Source: Selenomonas bovis DSM 23594
GTDB lineage: Bacteria > Bacillota > Negativicutes > Selenomonadales > Selenomonadaceae
Assembly (NCBI RefSeq): GCF_000381005.1
Contig: NZ_KB908379.1
Coordinates: 278,733 to 342,732 of the forward strand
Length of the DNA: 64,000 nt
Reading direction: 5' to 3'
Position 1 is the first letter of the stretch. The number at the start of each line of letters is the position of its first letter. The notes under the pieces were generated by a model. That model was not told the origin of the DNA and did not search any database. It worked only from the letters and a program-made list of their open reading frames with translations. A program made the translations under genes and the position numbers. Below are positions 55,697-64,000 of this stretch, one piece after another.

Positions 55697-56200
55697 TTAT
55701 TTCTTGAGCCAAGGCATCTCCGTCGATACCTTGCGCTCCTCCTCCGTATACGTTACATTGACGTTGCTCGGCGCACAGAAAAAGACATTGTGCCCCACCT
55801 TCTTGATCTCACCGTTCAGCGCATACGTCGTACCGCTGATGAAATCAATGATGCGGCGCGCATCATCGCCGTCCGTATTCTCGAAATTGATCACCACAGG
55901 CCGCTTTTCCCGCAGGCAATTCGCCACCTGTTGTGCGTCGTCGAACGTCTTCGGCTCGATGACGATGACCTTCATCCTGAGATTACCGCCATTCTCCCGC
56001 GCGGAAGCAGCACTCGTGAAATCGACGACATTGCGCGCCGATACCTCCGGCTGCCCTTCAGAGCGCTCAAACTTTGACACTTCTTCTTCGTCCTCCTCTT
56101 CTACTTCCTGCTCTTCCTGTTCGATTTCTTCCTCGAGCTTCTTCTCCTCATCGCTGTCTATGAGCCCGATCTTGCCGCAGACCTTATCGATGATTTTCAT
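55697..56200 (-). CDS. sepF: Cell division protein SepF
   Basis: The 167-residue protein has an N-terminal amphipathic membrane-binding stretch, an acidic linker and the SepF domain with VIVIEPKTFDDAQQVANCL and INFENTDGDDARRIIDFISG. SepF tethers FtsZ to the membrane. It sits between yggS and ylmH; the usual ylmG gene is missing. Confidence 0.93.
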   Translation of the reverse strand: MKIIDKVCGKIGLIDSDEEKKLEEEIEQEEQEVEEEDEEEVSKFERSEGQPEVSARNVVDFTSAASARENGGNLRMKVIVIEPKTFDDAQQVANCLREKRPVVINFENTDGDDARRIIDFISGTTYALNGEIKKVGHNVFFCAPSNVNVTYTEEERKVSTEMPWLKK

Positions 56201-56221
56201 TTATGTTCACTCCCCGCGGTT

Positions 56222-56256
56222 CTTAGGAATCACTGATGAATTCAGCACTTCCTTAC
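56222..56256. repeat. Solo terminal repeat of the MITE-like family
   Basis: Sequence TTAGGAATCACTGATGAATT followed by CAGCACTTCCTTA, an inverted repeat with TTAGGAA/TTCCTTA ends matching the element termini. It lies between yggS and sepF. Confidence 0.6.
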
Positions 56257-56258
56257 GG

Positions 56259-56948
56259 TCAATATTGGCGCGGCCCGAAAATCGCCGTGCCGACACGTAC
56301 GATGTTCGCCCCCTCCTCGATGGCAATCTCGTAGTCATGCGACATTCCCATTGATAAATATTTAATATTCGCTGTCTGAAACGGAATATCCTTTATTCCG
56401 TCAAAAATTTCGCGCATGCGGCGGAAGAGCGGCCGACATTTCTCGGTATCGTCATAATTCGGCGCGATGCACATGAGACCGCAAAGACGCAAATGCGGCA
56501 GCTCGTCGACGAGTTGGAGCAGCGGCTGCAGATCCTCCTCGTAGACGCCCGACTTGCTCTCCTCCTTTGCGAGGTTCACCTGTACGAGCACATCCTGCAC
56601 CTTGCCGATCTTCCCCGCTTCCTTGTCGAGAGCGCGGGCGAGATGCGGCGTGTCAACCGAATGGATGAGATCGAAATATTTCACGGCCTGCTTTGCCTTA
56701 TTCGTCTGCAGATGACCGATGAGATGCCATGTGACCTGGCGCCCCAGCGTCTCATACTTCCCCATCGCCTCCTGGATGCGGTTTTCGCCGATATCCGTGA
56801 CGCCTGCGTCGATAGCCTCGCGCATGGCGGCCACATCGTGATTCTTCGTGACGGCGACAAGCTGGACATCCTCCGTGATCTGCGGTGTCCGGCGCGCCTT
56901 CGCCGCCTCGATTTTCTCCTCTACTTCCTGAAGCTTTTCTGCAATCAT
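56259..56948 (-). CDS. yggS: PLP homeostasis protein YggS/YlmE
   Basis: The 229-residue TIM-barrel protein carries the PLP lysine in LVAVTKNHD and the family motifs IGENRIQEA and WHLIGHLQTNK. It controls PLP pools and has no known catalytic reaction. The ATG at 56948 follows GGGAGG; the longer frame is a shadow. Confidence 0.93.
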   Translation of the reverse strand: MIAEKLQEVEEKIEAAKARRTPQITEDVQLVAVTKNHDVAAMREAIDAGVTDIGENRIQEAMGKYETLGRQVTWHLIGHLQTNKAKQAVKYFDLIHSVDTPHLARALDKEAGKIGKVQDVLVQVNLAKEESKSGVYEEDLQPLLQLVDELPHLRLCGLMCIAPNYDDTEKCRPLFRRMREIFDGIKDIPFQTANIKYLSMGMSHDYEIAIEEGANIVRVGTAIFGPRQY

Positions 56949-57006
56949 GAATGATTCCTCCCGAAAACCGCGCCCCTGCGAAACCATACCATCATACGGC
57001 GATTCC

Positions 57007-57825
57007 TCATGAACGCAATGAGATGAGGGCGGCGATCCGCCCCGTTTTTCCCTGATCCGCTCGATAGGAATAATACCAGGCATGGCGGCAGCAGGTGCAC
57101 TCGCCCGCAACCTCGATGTTTTCCTCCGGCACGCCGCTGCGCAGCAGCTGCTGCCGATTCGCCTCCCAGAGATCGAGGTGCACATGGCCGTCTGTCTCGT
57201 GCAGCAGCAGTTCCTCCGCGTAGGGGAACGCCGCGCAAAACCTTGCCGCGACCTCCGCACCGACCTCGTAACAGCACGGACCGATGGAGGGGCCGATGCC
57301 GACGAGTACGTCGCGCGGCTGCGTGCCGAACGCCTCCGTCATGCGCGCGAGCGTCTTCGCCGCAATAGACTGAACCGTTCCCTTCCAGCCGCCGTGCGCT
57401 ATGCCGACGGCACGCTTCTCCGGGTCGAGAAAGACGATGGGCGTACAGTCAGCAAAGCAGAGCATGAGCGGCAATCCCGGCGTATCCGTGATGAGCGCAT
57501 CCGTCTCTTTGATACAGTCATCATATGATTGGCTGCCGCGCCCTGCATCCTGTTCGTCAACGCAGGCGACCACGTCGCCATGCACCTGCTCCGGCGTCAC
57601 GATGCGCCGTGCATCGAGTCCGAGGCTCCGCGCGAAGAGGCCGCGGTTCTCCCGCACCGCTGCCGCCTCATCTCCGACATGGAGTGCGAGGTCGAGCGTG
57701 TCATACGGCGGCCGGCTCACGCCGCCCAGACGCGTAGAAATCGCATGAACTGCCAAATCCTCTGGAAAGATGGAAAATTTCCCATGCCAGAGATTCTTCC
57801 CTGCCTGCTTGAGATAATACGCCAT
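57007..57825 (-). CDS. pgeF: Peptidoglycan editing factor PgeF (laccase domain, YlmD)
   Basis: The 272-residue protein carries the PgeF zinc/copper signature: PEQVHGDVV, MLCFADCTP and GIAHGGWKG. PgeF homologues remove misincorporated serine from peptidoglycan precursors. A start at 57825 follows GGGAGG. It precedes yggS, as in the B. subtilis ylmDEF order. Confidence 0.92.
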   Translation of the reverse strand: MAYYLKQAGKNLWHGKFSIFPEDLAVHAISTRLGGVSRPPYDTLDLALHVGDEAAAVRENRGLFARSLGLDARRIVTPEQVHGDVVACVDEQDAGRGSQSYDDCIKETDALITDTPGLPLMLCFADCTPIVFLDPEKRAVGIAHGGWKGTVQSIAAKTLARMTEAFGTQPRDVLVGIGPSIGPCCYEVGAEVAARFCAAFPYAEELLLHETDGHVHLDLWEANRQQLLRSGVPEENIEVAGECTCCRHAWYYSYRADQGKTGRIAALISLRS

Positions 57826-57839
57826 GTCTGCGCCTCCCG

Positions 57840-59564
57840 TCAACAAACACCGCAGCGATGGCACCCTGCGAAACAGGGCACCGTCGGCAGAAGCTTCTGC
57901 GCACGCTGCAGCTCCGCATAAAGATAGTCCTTCCGAAAGCCCATGTCGAGGCGTTCCCACGGGAACAGCTCCTCCGGTGAACGCTCCCGATACAGATAGA
58001 ACGCCGGATCGAGCTGCGCCTCCCGCATCGCGCGCCGAAACGCCTTGCTGCCGCCCATCTCATGAGCACGCAGGAGCGCCGCCGCGACACGCCTGTCGCC
58101 GCGCGCGAGCACGCCCTGCACATACGCCTCCCGCGGGCTCTCCGCGATGATGTGGATATGCTTGCGGCGGCGCAGCGCCTGCTCGATACGCTTCAAGGAA
58201 CGTTCGACCGTCTTCTTCTCGCACATCGGCGACCACTGGAACGGCGTGAACGGCTTTGGGATGAACGGATTGATGGAGAGCGTCAGCGTCCCCTTCGCGC
58301 CGCGCTCCTCCATATAATCCTTGAGCCTCCCCGCGAGGTCGATGATCGCCTCGATGTCCTCAGCCGTCTCGAACGGCAGGCCGATCATCAGATAGAGGCG
58401 ATAGTTCGGGATGCCCGCCGCGAGTCCGAGATCCATCGCGTGGAAGAGATGCTCCTCCTCGATGCCCTTATTGATGACGGCGCGCATGCGCTTGCTCCCC
58501 GCCTCCGGCGCCATCGTGAGCGTCTTGAGACCACTCTCGGCAAGTGAGGCGACGAGCTCTTCCGTCACGGAATCGGCGCGGAACGACGCGACGGACATCG
58601 AGAGGCCCTCGCCGAGGATGTTCCGGCAGAGCGCATCGATCTCCGGATAGTCAGAAATCGCCGCGCCCATGAGTCCGATGCGCTTGCCGAAGGGCAGTGC
58701 CTCCCGCACCTCCCGCTCGATGAGTGCCAAACTGCGGTTGCGCGGCACGCGGAAGCAATAGCCCGCCATGCAGAACCTGCAATGACGGCCGCAGCCACGC
58801 GCCGTCTCGACGAGGTAGAGGTTGAACTCCGTATCGTCCGTCACGACCACCGTATGCGCGGGCCACGCGTCTAGATCCTTCACCCACTGGCGGCAGACAC
58901 GCTCCGGCGCACCAGGCAGCGGCTCGACGGCAGCAAGACGCCCCGCCGCATCATAGCGGTGCTCGTAGAGCGACGGCACATAGACGCCCGGCACTGCCGC
59001 AAGTGCCAGCAGGAGCTCTGCGCGCGACACTCCCGCTGCGCGCGCCCTCGCGTACGCGTCCATGAACGCAGGCATGATGACCTCGCCCTCGCCGATAATG
59101 AAGGCATCGATGACGAGCGACAGCGGCTCGGGATTGAACGTCGCGCAGGGACCGCCCGCGATGACAATGGGGTCCTGCTCCGTGCGCTCCGCCGCGCGCA
59201 GGCGGATCTTCCCCAGTTCGAGCACCTTGAGCACATTGAAATAATCCATCTCGAAGGAGACAGCAAAGCCGATGAGCGGGAACTCATAGAGTGGCAACTG
59301 GTTCTCGATGCTCATGAGCGGCGTGCGCGTCTTCTCATAGCGCGCGATGCGCTGCCGCTCCGGCAGGAAAAACCGCTCGCATGCCGTATCCCGCCGCTTG
59401 TTGAGCAAATCGTAAATGATGTGCAGCCCGAGGTTCGACATGCCGACGAAATAGGAATTCGGATAGACCAGCGCGAACCGCTGCCGCGTTCCCGCTGCAT
59501 AACGGTAGTATCCCTGTTCGCCTGCGAGTTTTTCCTGAAGCTCCCTCTTGAGTTCCCAGTCCAC
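57840..59564 (-). CDS. B12-binding-type radical SAM protein (TIGR03960-like)
   Basis: The 574-residue protein has an N-terminal cobalamin-binding-like domain (FALVYPNSYFVGMSNLGLH), a radical SAM motif CGRHCRFCMAGYCFR and a C-terminal TIGR03960-type region ending in a cysteine cluster (CFAGCHRCGVC). Function is unknown; the gene often sits near tRNA or ribosome-modifying genes. A GTG at 59564 follows a GGGGGTCGG stretch and is my start choice; a more distal ATG at 59618 is possible. Confidence 0.8.
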   Translation of the reverse strand: MDWELKRELQEKLAGEQGYYRYAAGTRQRFALVYPNSYFVGMSNLGLHIIYDLLNKRRDTACERFFLPERQRIARYEKTRTPLMSIENQLPLYEFPLIGFAVSFEMDYFNVLKVLELGKIRLRAAERTEQDPIVIAGGPCATFNPEPLSLVIDAFIIGEGEVIMPAFMDAYARARAAGVSRAELLLALAAVPGVYVPSLYEHRYDAAGRLAAVEPLPGAPERVCRQWVKDLDAWPAHTVVVTDDTEFNLYLVETARGCGRHCRFCMAGYCFRVPRNRSLALIEREVREALPFGKRIGLMGAAISDYPEIDALCRNILGEGLSMSVASFRADSVTEELVASLAESGLKTLTMAPEAGSKRMRAVINKGIEEEHLFHAMDLGLAAGIPNYRLYLMIGLPFETAEDIEAIIDLAGRLKDYMEERGAKGTLTLSINPFIPKPFTPFQWSPMCEKKTVERSLKRIEQALRRRKHIHIIAESPREAYVQGVLARGDRRVAAALLRAHEMGGSKAFRRAMREAQLDPAFYLYRERSPEELFPWERLDMGFRKDYLYAELQRAQKLLPTVPCFAGCHRCGVC

Positions 59565-59632
59565 TGTCCGACCCCCTGCCGTCCTGCGCGGCCCACTGCC
59601 GCTAAAATGAAAGCCCACCGGGTGCGGCAGGC

Positions 59633-60100
59633 TCAGTCTTTCTTCTTCTTCGACTCGCGGAGCTCATCGAGCTCTGTGATGAAATTGCCGATATCCGCAA
59701 ACTTGCGATAGACAGAGGCAAAGCGGATATACGCTACCTCATCGAAATCCCGCAGGTGATCCATGACCAGCTGTCCAAGCTTTTTCGACGGAATCTCACG
59801 CTCCATCGTATTGCGCACCTCGCGCTCGATCTCATTGGCCAGGCGGACGATCCGCTCCATGGGGATATCGCGCTTTTCGCAGGATCGAATCAGCCCGTTC
59901 AGCAGCTTCTCCTGCTTGAACGGCTCCCGCCTGCCGTCATTCTTGATGACCATGAGCGGTACTTTCTCGACCACCTCGTACGTCGTAAAACGACGCCCGC
60001 AACCTGTGCACTCGCGGCGCCGCCGGATGGTCGCGCCCTCATCTGCCGCGCGGGAATCGACCACGCGGCTGTCCGCCTTGCCGCAGTAAGGACAACGCAT
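59633..60100 (-). CDS. nrdR: Transcriptional repressor NrdR
   Basis: The 155-residue protein has an N-terminal zinc ribbon (CPYCGK and CTGCGRRF) and a C-terminal ATP-cone domain. NrdR represses ribonucleotide reductase genes by binding NrdR boxes. No ribonucleotide reductase gene is in the window. It lies four bases after the YgiQ stop. Confidence 0.95.
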   Translation of the reverse strand: MRCPYCGKADSRVVDSRAADEGATIRRRRECTGCGRRFTTYEVVEKVPLMVIKNDGRREPFKQEKLLNGLIRSCEKRDIPMERIVRLANEIEREVRNTMEREIPSKKLGQLVMDHLRDFDEVAYIRFASVYRKFADIGNFITELDELRESKKKKD

Positions 60101-60104
60101 GACA

Positions 60105-61994
60105 TCACCTTCTTTTCCTTTTTTTCTCGCCGTGCCCGCTGCGCGGGCACTCGCGGCGTTTCCCTGCCGCCACAGTTCTCACACGGGGATGATGCGCCGT
60201 CTCGCACTCTGCCGGCGGCACGAGCGCATGCGCGCCATAGCCGATGAGATCCTCCCGATGGGCGAGCCGCAGCGCCCTGCGCACGATGTCATGGTTGCGC
60301 GGCAGCCAATACTGCATGAGCGCGCGCTGCATCCTCTTTTCCTCCGGGCGCTTCGCCGAATAGACCGGCTCGCCTGTGAGCGGATGCTGTCCCGTATACC
60401 ACATGCAAGTCGAGAGCGTCCCCGGTGTCGGGATGAAATCCTGTACCTGCTGCGGATGATAGCCCATATCACGCAGGAATTCCGCAAGCTCGATGGCATC
60501 CGAAAGTTCCGCCCCCGGATGGCTCGACATGAAATACGGCACGAGATACTGCTTCTTGCCCAGTTTCTCGTTCACCCGTCGGAAACGCCTGACAAACTCC
60601 AGATAGACAGCACGGTTCGATTTGCCCATGAGCCGCGTCACGCGATCGGAGATATGTTCCGGCGCGATCTTGAGCTGCCCGCTCACATGATGCGCGCAAA
60701 GCTCCTCGAGGAAATCATCCTTCGCAAGCAGCAGATAGTCGAACCGGATACCCGAGCGTACGAAGACCTTCTTAACGCCCGGCAGCGCGCGCAGCTCCCG
60801 CAGGAGCTGGAGATAATCACTATGATCGGCCACGAGATGCGCGCAGGGCTCCGGTGACAGGCACGGCTTGCCGCGGCAAGTACCGCGCACGAGCTGCGCG
60901 TCACAGGATGTCCGCCGAAAATTCGCCGTCGGTCCGCCGACATCGTGGATGTAGCCCTTGAAGCCAGGCAGCTGCGTCAGCAGCCGTGCCTCGCGCAGGA
61001 TGGACGCATGACTCCGGCGCTGGATGATGCGGCCCTCATGGGAAATAATGGCACAGAAGTTGCAACCGCCGAAGCAGCCACGCTGCGAGACCAGGCTGAA
61101 CTGCACTTCCTTGATGGCAGGTACGCCGCCCGCCTTCTCATAGATGGGATGATACGTCCGCTGGTACGGCAGATCATATACCCCATCCATCTCCGTCTCC
61201 GTGAGCGGCTTCGCAGGCGGATTCTGCACGACGCACCACTCGTCATTCTGCTGCGCGAGCCTGCGCCCGCGAATGGGATCCTGCTCGAGATACGCCGTCC
61301 GGAACGCCTCGGCAAACACCCGTTTCTCCGCGCGCACAGCGGCGAACGAGGGCAGCTTCAGGTAGTCATATACATAGTCGAATCCCGGCACGCGGAAGCA
61401 CGTCCCCGCGACATCCTGGATATTTTCCACTGCCACCCCCTGATGCAAGTCAGCCGCGATTTCCAGCAGCGCACGCTCTCCCATGCCGTAGACGAGCAGA
61501 TCCGCCATGCTGTCAACGAGAATCGAACGGCGCACCTCATCAGACCAATAATCATAATGGGCGAAGCGTCGCAAACTCGCCTCGATGCCTCCGATGATGA
61601 TTGGCACCTCCGGATAGAGCTCCCGCAGGCGGTTCGCGTAGACAATCGTCGCTCGCGCTGGCCGATGACCGCCCTCGCCGCCTGGCGAATACGCGTCCTC
61701 GTGGCGCCGCTTCTTTGCGGCCGTAAACTGGTTGAGCAGAGAATCCATATTCCCCGCCGAGACGAGAAACGCGAGCCGCGGCCGTCCCAGTCGCGCAAAA
61801 TCCCGCGTCGAATGCCAATCCGGCTGCGGGATGATGCCAACCTTATAGCCGTGCTTCTCCAGCAAGCGGCAGAGAATCGCCGGCCCAAAGCTCGGATGAT
61901 CCACATAGGCATCTCCCGAGACAAAGACGAAATCCAACGTCTCCCAGCCGCGTTCTTCCATATCAGCACGCGAAATCGGTAAAAATCTATTCAT
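60105..61994 (-). CDS. YgiQ family radical SAM protein
   Basis: The 629-residue protein has an N-terminal YgiQ domain (VFVSGDAYVDHPSFGPAIL), the radical SAM motif QRGCFGGCNFCA and a C-terminal DUF3362 region. The reaction is unknown. It lies between a RodZ-like gene and nrdR, six bases from each. Confidence 0.9.
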   Translation of the reverse strand: MNRFLPISRADMEERGWETLDFVFVSGDAYVDHPSFGPAILCRLLEKHGYKVGIIPQPDWHSTRDFARLGRPRLAFLVSAGNMDSLLNQFTAAKKRRHEDAYSPGGEGGHRPARATIVYANRLRELYPEVPIIIGGIEASLRRFAHYDYWSDEVRRSILVDSMADLLVYGMGERALLEIAADLHQGVAVENIQDVAGTCFRVPGFDYVYDYLKLPSFAAVRAEKRVFAEAFRTAYLEQDPIRGRRLAQQNDEWCVVQNPPAKPLTETEMDGVYDLPYQRTYHPIYEKAGGVPAIKEVQFSLVSQRGCFGGCNFCAIISHEGRIIQRRSHASILREARLLTQLPGFKGYIHDVGGPTANFRRTSCDAQLVRGTCRGKPCLSPEPCAHLVADHSDYLQLLRELRALPGVKKVFVRSGIRFDYLLLAKDDFLEELCAHHVSGQLKIAPEHISDRVTRLMGKSNRAVYLEFVRRFRRVNEKLGKKQYLVPYFMSSHPGAELSDAIELAEFLRDMGYHPQQVQDFIPTPGTLSTCMWYTGQHPLTGEPVYSAKRPEEKRMQRALMQYWLPRNHDIVRRALRLAHREDLIGYGAHALVPPAECETAHHPRVRTVAAGKRRECPRSGHGEKKRKRR

Positions 61995-62000
61995 TCAGCC

Positions 62001-62840
62001 TTACTTCTTCTTTTTTGCAGCCGACTTCTCAGCCGTAGCATCCACGGCATCCGCTGCTCCATCGAGACGATACGTCTTCTCAACGACTTCGCCCTCCTTG
62101 CCGAGTACTCCCTGATCCTCGCCATTATACGAGAGTGTCACCGCGCCGGCATTACCCGCCGTGAGGTCGAGGCGCTGGTCTGCCGTCCATTCCTTCGTCT
62201 CGCCTTTCTCGACCGTACCCTCGAACAATGTCTTGCCGTCTGCCTTCACAGATACCCAGCAGCGCCCAGTGAACTTCACCGCCACCTTGACCTCTGTCGC
62301 TTTCTCTTCCTCACTCGGCTGCTGTGCCTGCTGCTTGGCTGACGTTTTCGACGCCTGCTGCGTAACGGATGGCTGCGTCTTAGCTGGCTGCGGCTCATCA
62401 TCCCCGCCCAGGAGGAAATAGGCACCAGCGAGCACGACAATCACAGCCACCACTCCCATGATCAGCGTCTGCCTATGGTGAGAACTTTCCACGCGCTGGA
62501 CGAAATCGTTCTCATGATGAAGCTCCGGTACCGGAGACGTAGTAGTCTTTCCGGCCGCAGGTTCAGCCTGTAACGGCTGCTGTGCTCCAGATTCAGCGAC
62601 CGGATGATCCGGATGGCGTTCCTCATTGAACTGCTTGACAGCAGCATCGGCATCCAGCTTCAGGAAATTCGCGTAATTGCGGATGAATCCCTTCGTGTAA
62701 ACCTCTCCCGGCAGCGTCTTGTACTCACCTTTTTCGATGGCTTCTATATAAAGCGAGCGAATGCTCGTTCCCCTCTCGACATCCTTAATCGATAAGTTCT
62801 GTCGTTCTCTCTCCGCACGGAGCAAATCACCGATCATCAT
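62001..62840 (-). CDS. RodZ-like helix-turn-helix membrane protein
   Basis: The 279-residue protein has a helix-turn-helix domain (residues 4-60, with GEVYTKGFIRNYANFL), a membrane helix at about 126-145 and an extracytoplasmic domain (VAVKFTGRCWVSVKADGK) with a lysine-rich tail. This matches RodZ, which links MreB filaments to the wall. RodZ is less conserved in the C-terminal half, so a related HTH membrane protein cannot be excluded. Confidence 0.8.
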   Translation of the reverse strand: MMIGDLLRAERERQNLSIKDVERGTSIRSLYIEAIEKGEYKTLPGEVYTKGFIRNYANFLKLDADAAVKQFNEERHPDHPVAESGAQQPLQAEPAAGKTTTSPVPELHHENDFVQRVESSHHRQTLIMGVVAVIVVLAGAYFLLGGDDEPQPAKTQPSVTQQASKTSAKQQAQQPSEEEKATEVKVAVKFTGRCWVSVKADGKTLFEGTVEKGETKEWTADQRLDLTAGNAGAVTLSYNGEDQGVLGKEGEVVEKTYRLDGAADAVDATAEKSAAKKKK

Positions 62841-62955
62841 CTATCGTCTCCTAATCCCGACTCCCCTATGGGAATCATCTATATTCAAAAATGCACACAC
62901 AAATATCTGCTTCACAGGCAATCTAGGGAACCTGCCTAGAAAACTGCCGCCTCCT

Positions 62956-62984
62956 ATTATACCTTGTGTCACTGCGAAGCACAA
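62956..62984 (-). promoter_or_regulatory. Promoter of the rodZ-like gene
   Basis: Minus-strand -35 TTGTGC (62979-62984), 17-base spacer, -10 TATAAT (62956-62961). Confidence 0.65.
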
Positions 62985-63026
62985 GAAAATACAGCGACAT
63001 CTGCAAGACAGTCCCTGTACCTTCTC

Positions 63027-63485
63027 CTATTGACGATTGCGACGCGCGAGAATGCGGATCACCTTCGCACCCGTATTATGAATCTTCCTGAGGGGCGCGA
63101 CCCTTGTCTTCGTCTTCGGCTTGATTTCCGTATTGGCCTGGAAATTACCGCGCTTGAAAAACGTCGTCTTCGTCTTATCCGGCTGGAAAAAACGACGCAG
63201 TCCTTTGAAAAACTCCTCCGGCGCAGCATTTTCCGTGCAAAGGAAAATATCGCCAGCAACATAACGCATGGCTGGATACACATGAAGCAGGATATGCCCC
63301 TCCTCGAAAAGCGCCACGAGGACAAAATGTTCCTGACTGAGCGAACGTGCCTCCGTATTGATCAAGGCGCATCCAGTCTCGAGGAGCACGCCTTGCAGCA
63401 TGGCTTTGACTTCATCCATCTCTCGCAGTTTGCTGTTCTTACAATTATACAAATCAAATGTGAGCTGTCTGGCTAAAATCTTCAC
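63027..63485 (-). CDS. S-adenosylmethionine decarboxylase-like protein lacking the pyruvoyl serine
   Basis: The 152-residue protein resembles the prokaryotic SpeD fold: KILARQLTFDLYNC at the start, then EEGHILLHVYP and VAGDIFLC. With a GTG start at 63485 (GGAG nine bases upstream), residues align with the well-studied T. maritima enzyme: Gly63 replaces the autoprocessing Ser63, while His68 and Cys83 are kept. A basic tail of about 40 residues follows. Without the serine it cannot make a pyruvoyl group, so it is probably not a decarboxylase. It has its own promoter. Confidence 0.75.
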   Translation of the reverse strand: MKILARQLTFDLYNCKNSKLREMDEVKAMLQGVLLETGCALINTEARSLSQEHFVLVALFEEGHILLHVYPAMRYVAGDIFLCTENAAPEEFFKGLRRFFQPDKTKTTFFKRGNFQANTEIKPKTKTRVAPLRKIHNTGAKVIRILARRNRQ

Positions 63486-63580
63486 AAAATCTCTCTCCTT
63501 CAAGGAATCTGCAGCCAAATGTACCCAACTGCTAAATCCCAGGGATTGGATGCAACCTGCTACACCCGTGTATATCACTC

Positions 63581-63610
63581 ATTATAAGGCAGAAGAAAGA
63601 AAAACGTCAA
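63581..63610 (-). promoter_or_regulatory. Promoter of the SpeD-like gene
   Basis: Minus-strand -35 TTGACG (63605-63610), 18-base spacer, -10 TATAAT (63581-63586). Confidence 0.75.
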
Positions 63611-63634
63611 CCGAAAGGCACTGTAATATTATAA

Positions 63635-63693
63635 TAAACTCAACGCACAAACGTCCACTTTGTGGACATTGTGCGCCCGTCCTTGCAATAAAT
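63635..63693. repeat. 59-bp direct repeat with palindrome, copy 1
   Basis: It contains the 27-bp imperfect palindrome at 63647-63673 and the flank CGCCCGTCCTTGCA. It is nearly identical to the repeat at 63744-63802. Between them lies a 50-base segment that shares GCTACGCCTGCGG with the MITE-like element core. The gap 63486-63954 holds the SpeD-like promoter, these repeats and the rRNA terminator. Confidence 0.75.
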
Positions 63694-63743
63694 CCAGCCA
63701 ATCGCGCTACGCCTGCGGCTTGCGCTCTTGGGGATTTACGTAG

Positions 63744-63802
63744 TAAACTCAACGCACAAACGTCCACTTTGTGGATATTGTGCGCCCGTCCTTGCAGTAA
63801 AT
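63744..63802. repeat. 59-bp direct repeat with palindrome, copy 2
   Basis: The palindrome is at 63756-63782 and differs from copy 1 by one base (GGATATT versus GGACATT). It lies about 40 bases downstream of the rRNA terminator. Confidence 0.75.
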
Positions 63803-63844
63803 TACTAACCAATGAAAATGTTGACACACACGACTGAATAACTC

Positions 63845-63885
63845 AAAAAGAGTTGCTGCAAAGTAAATAACTTGCAACAACTCTT
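63845..63885 (-). terminator. Terminator of the rRNA operon
   Basis: A minus-strand stem AAGAGTTGTTGCAAGT pairs with ACTTTGCAGCAACTCTT and is followed by a T tract. It stands about 70 bases after the 23S 3' end. Confidence 0.8.
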
Positions 63886-63954
63886 CTCCGTCATGTTCTC
63901 TCAAAACTATACAGAAGAAACTCCCTGACATCTTAGTCGTGGCTCTCTGCTTGA

Positions 63955-64000
63955 AAGATAAGCCCTCGACCTATTAGTAGCAGTCCGCTTCATGCCTCGC
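63955..64000 (-). rRNA. 23S ribosomal RNA, 3' end only
   Basis: The minus strand reads ACTAATAGGTCGAGGGCTTATC, the conserved 3' end of Firmicute 23S rRNA. The gene continues beyond the window. No 5S sequence is visible in the 350 bases downstream. Confidence 0.85.

Overview
The window looks like the chromosome of a Selenomonas-like member of the Negativicutes, that is, a Firmicute with an outer membrane. It is GC-rich. Firmicute signatures include the ylmD/ylmE/sepF/ylmH/divIVA block, a leucyl-tRNA synthetase T-box leader, PyrR, TrmK and YitT. A signal-anchored protein ending in a predicted outer-membrane beta-barrel, together with type IV pilus genes, points to a diderm. The genus is inferred from these traits, not proven. 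Nearly all genes lie on the minus strand; the plus-strand genes are the CorC-like gene, azlCD and one polysaccharide deacetylase.

Layout. (1) 1-7976, minus: a type IV pilus operon, transcribed from a strong promoter near 8200: pilB, pilT, pilC, major pilin, a short prepilin peptidase, four minor pilin-like genes, a PilM/PilN fusion and a PilO-like gene cut by the window edge. (2) 8349-12014: an EF-G paralogue, then gamma-carbonic anhydrase, ndk and cobalamin adenosyltransferase as one unit. (3) 12163-16234: CCA-adding enzyme, and a pheB-hom-thrB threonine unit with a terminator-like hairpin in its leader. (4) 16405-27840: plsY-der, a DUF512 radical SAM gene, ispH-rpsA, aroA-cmk-plsC, a flavoprotein, rluB and a penicillin-binding carboxypeptidase. 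(5) 27944-38865: a Pel-type exopolysaccharide operon (pelD, pelE, pelA deacetylase, pelF, pelG, a coiled-coil/beta-barrel protein, a GH114-like lipoprotein). (6) 39065-51843: thiE, CorC-like, azlCD, leuS with its T-box, yitT, nif3-trmK, a DEAD-box helicase with map, and a deacetylase. (7) 52009-62840: the rodZ-ygiQ-nrdR-radical SAM-pgeF-yggS-sepF-ylmH-divIVA-lspA-rluD-pyrR string, a cell division and envelope neighbourhood. (8) 63027-64000: a SpeD-like gene lacking the pyruvoyl-forming serine, two copies of a palindrome-bearing repeat, and the 3' end of a 23S rRNA gene on the minus strand.

The most interesting system is the Pel operon. Its inner-membrane genes resemble the reduced Pel clusters known from monoderm Firmicutes, but it also carries an export candidate in which a long Ala/Glu-rich helical domain is joined to an outer-membrane beta-barrel. 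This could replace the TPR-plus-barrel PelB of Proteobacteria. PelD keeps an RxxD site at the spacing expected for a c-di-GMP inhibitory site and carries an extra N-terminal SDR-like domain.

Two repeat families run through the intergenic DNA. One is a MITE-like element of about 165 bp with inverted termini (two full copies and several solo ends). The other is a 27-bp imperfect palindrome found at the 5' end of the pilus transcript and twice beside the rRNA operon, with a paired base change that preserves the stem.
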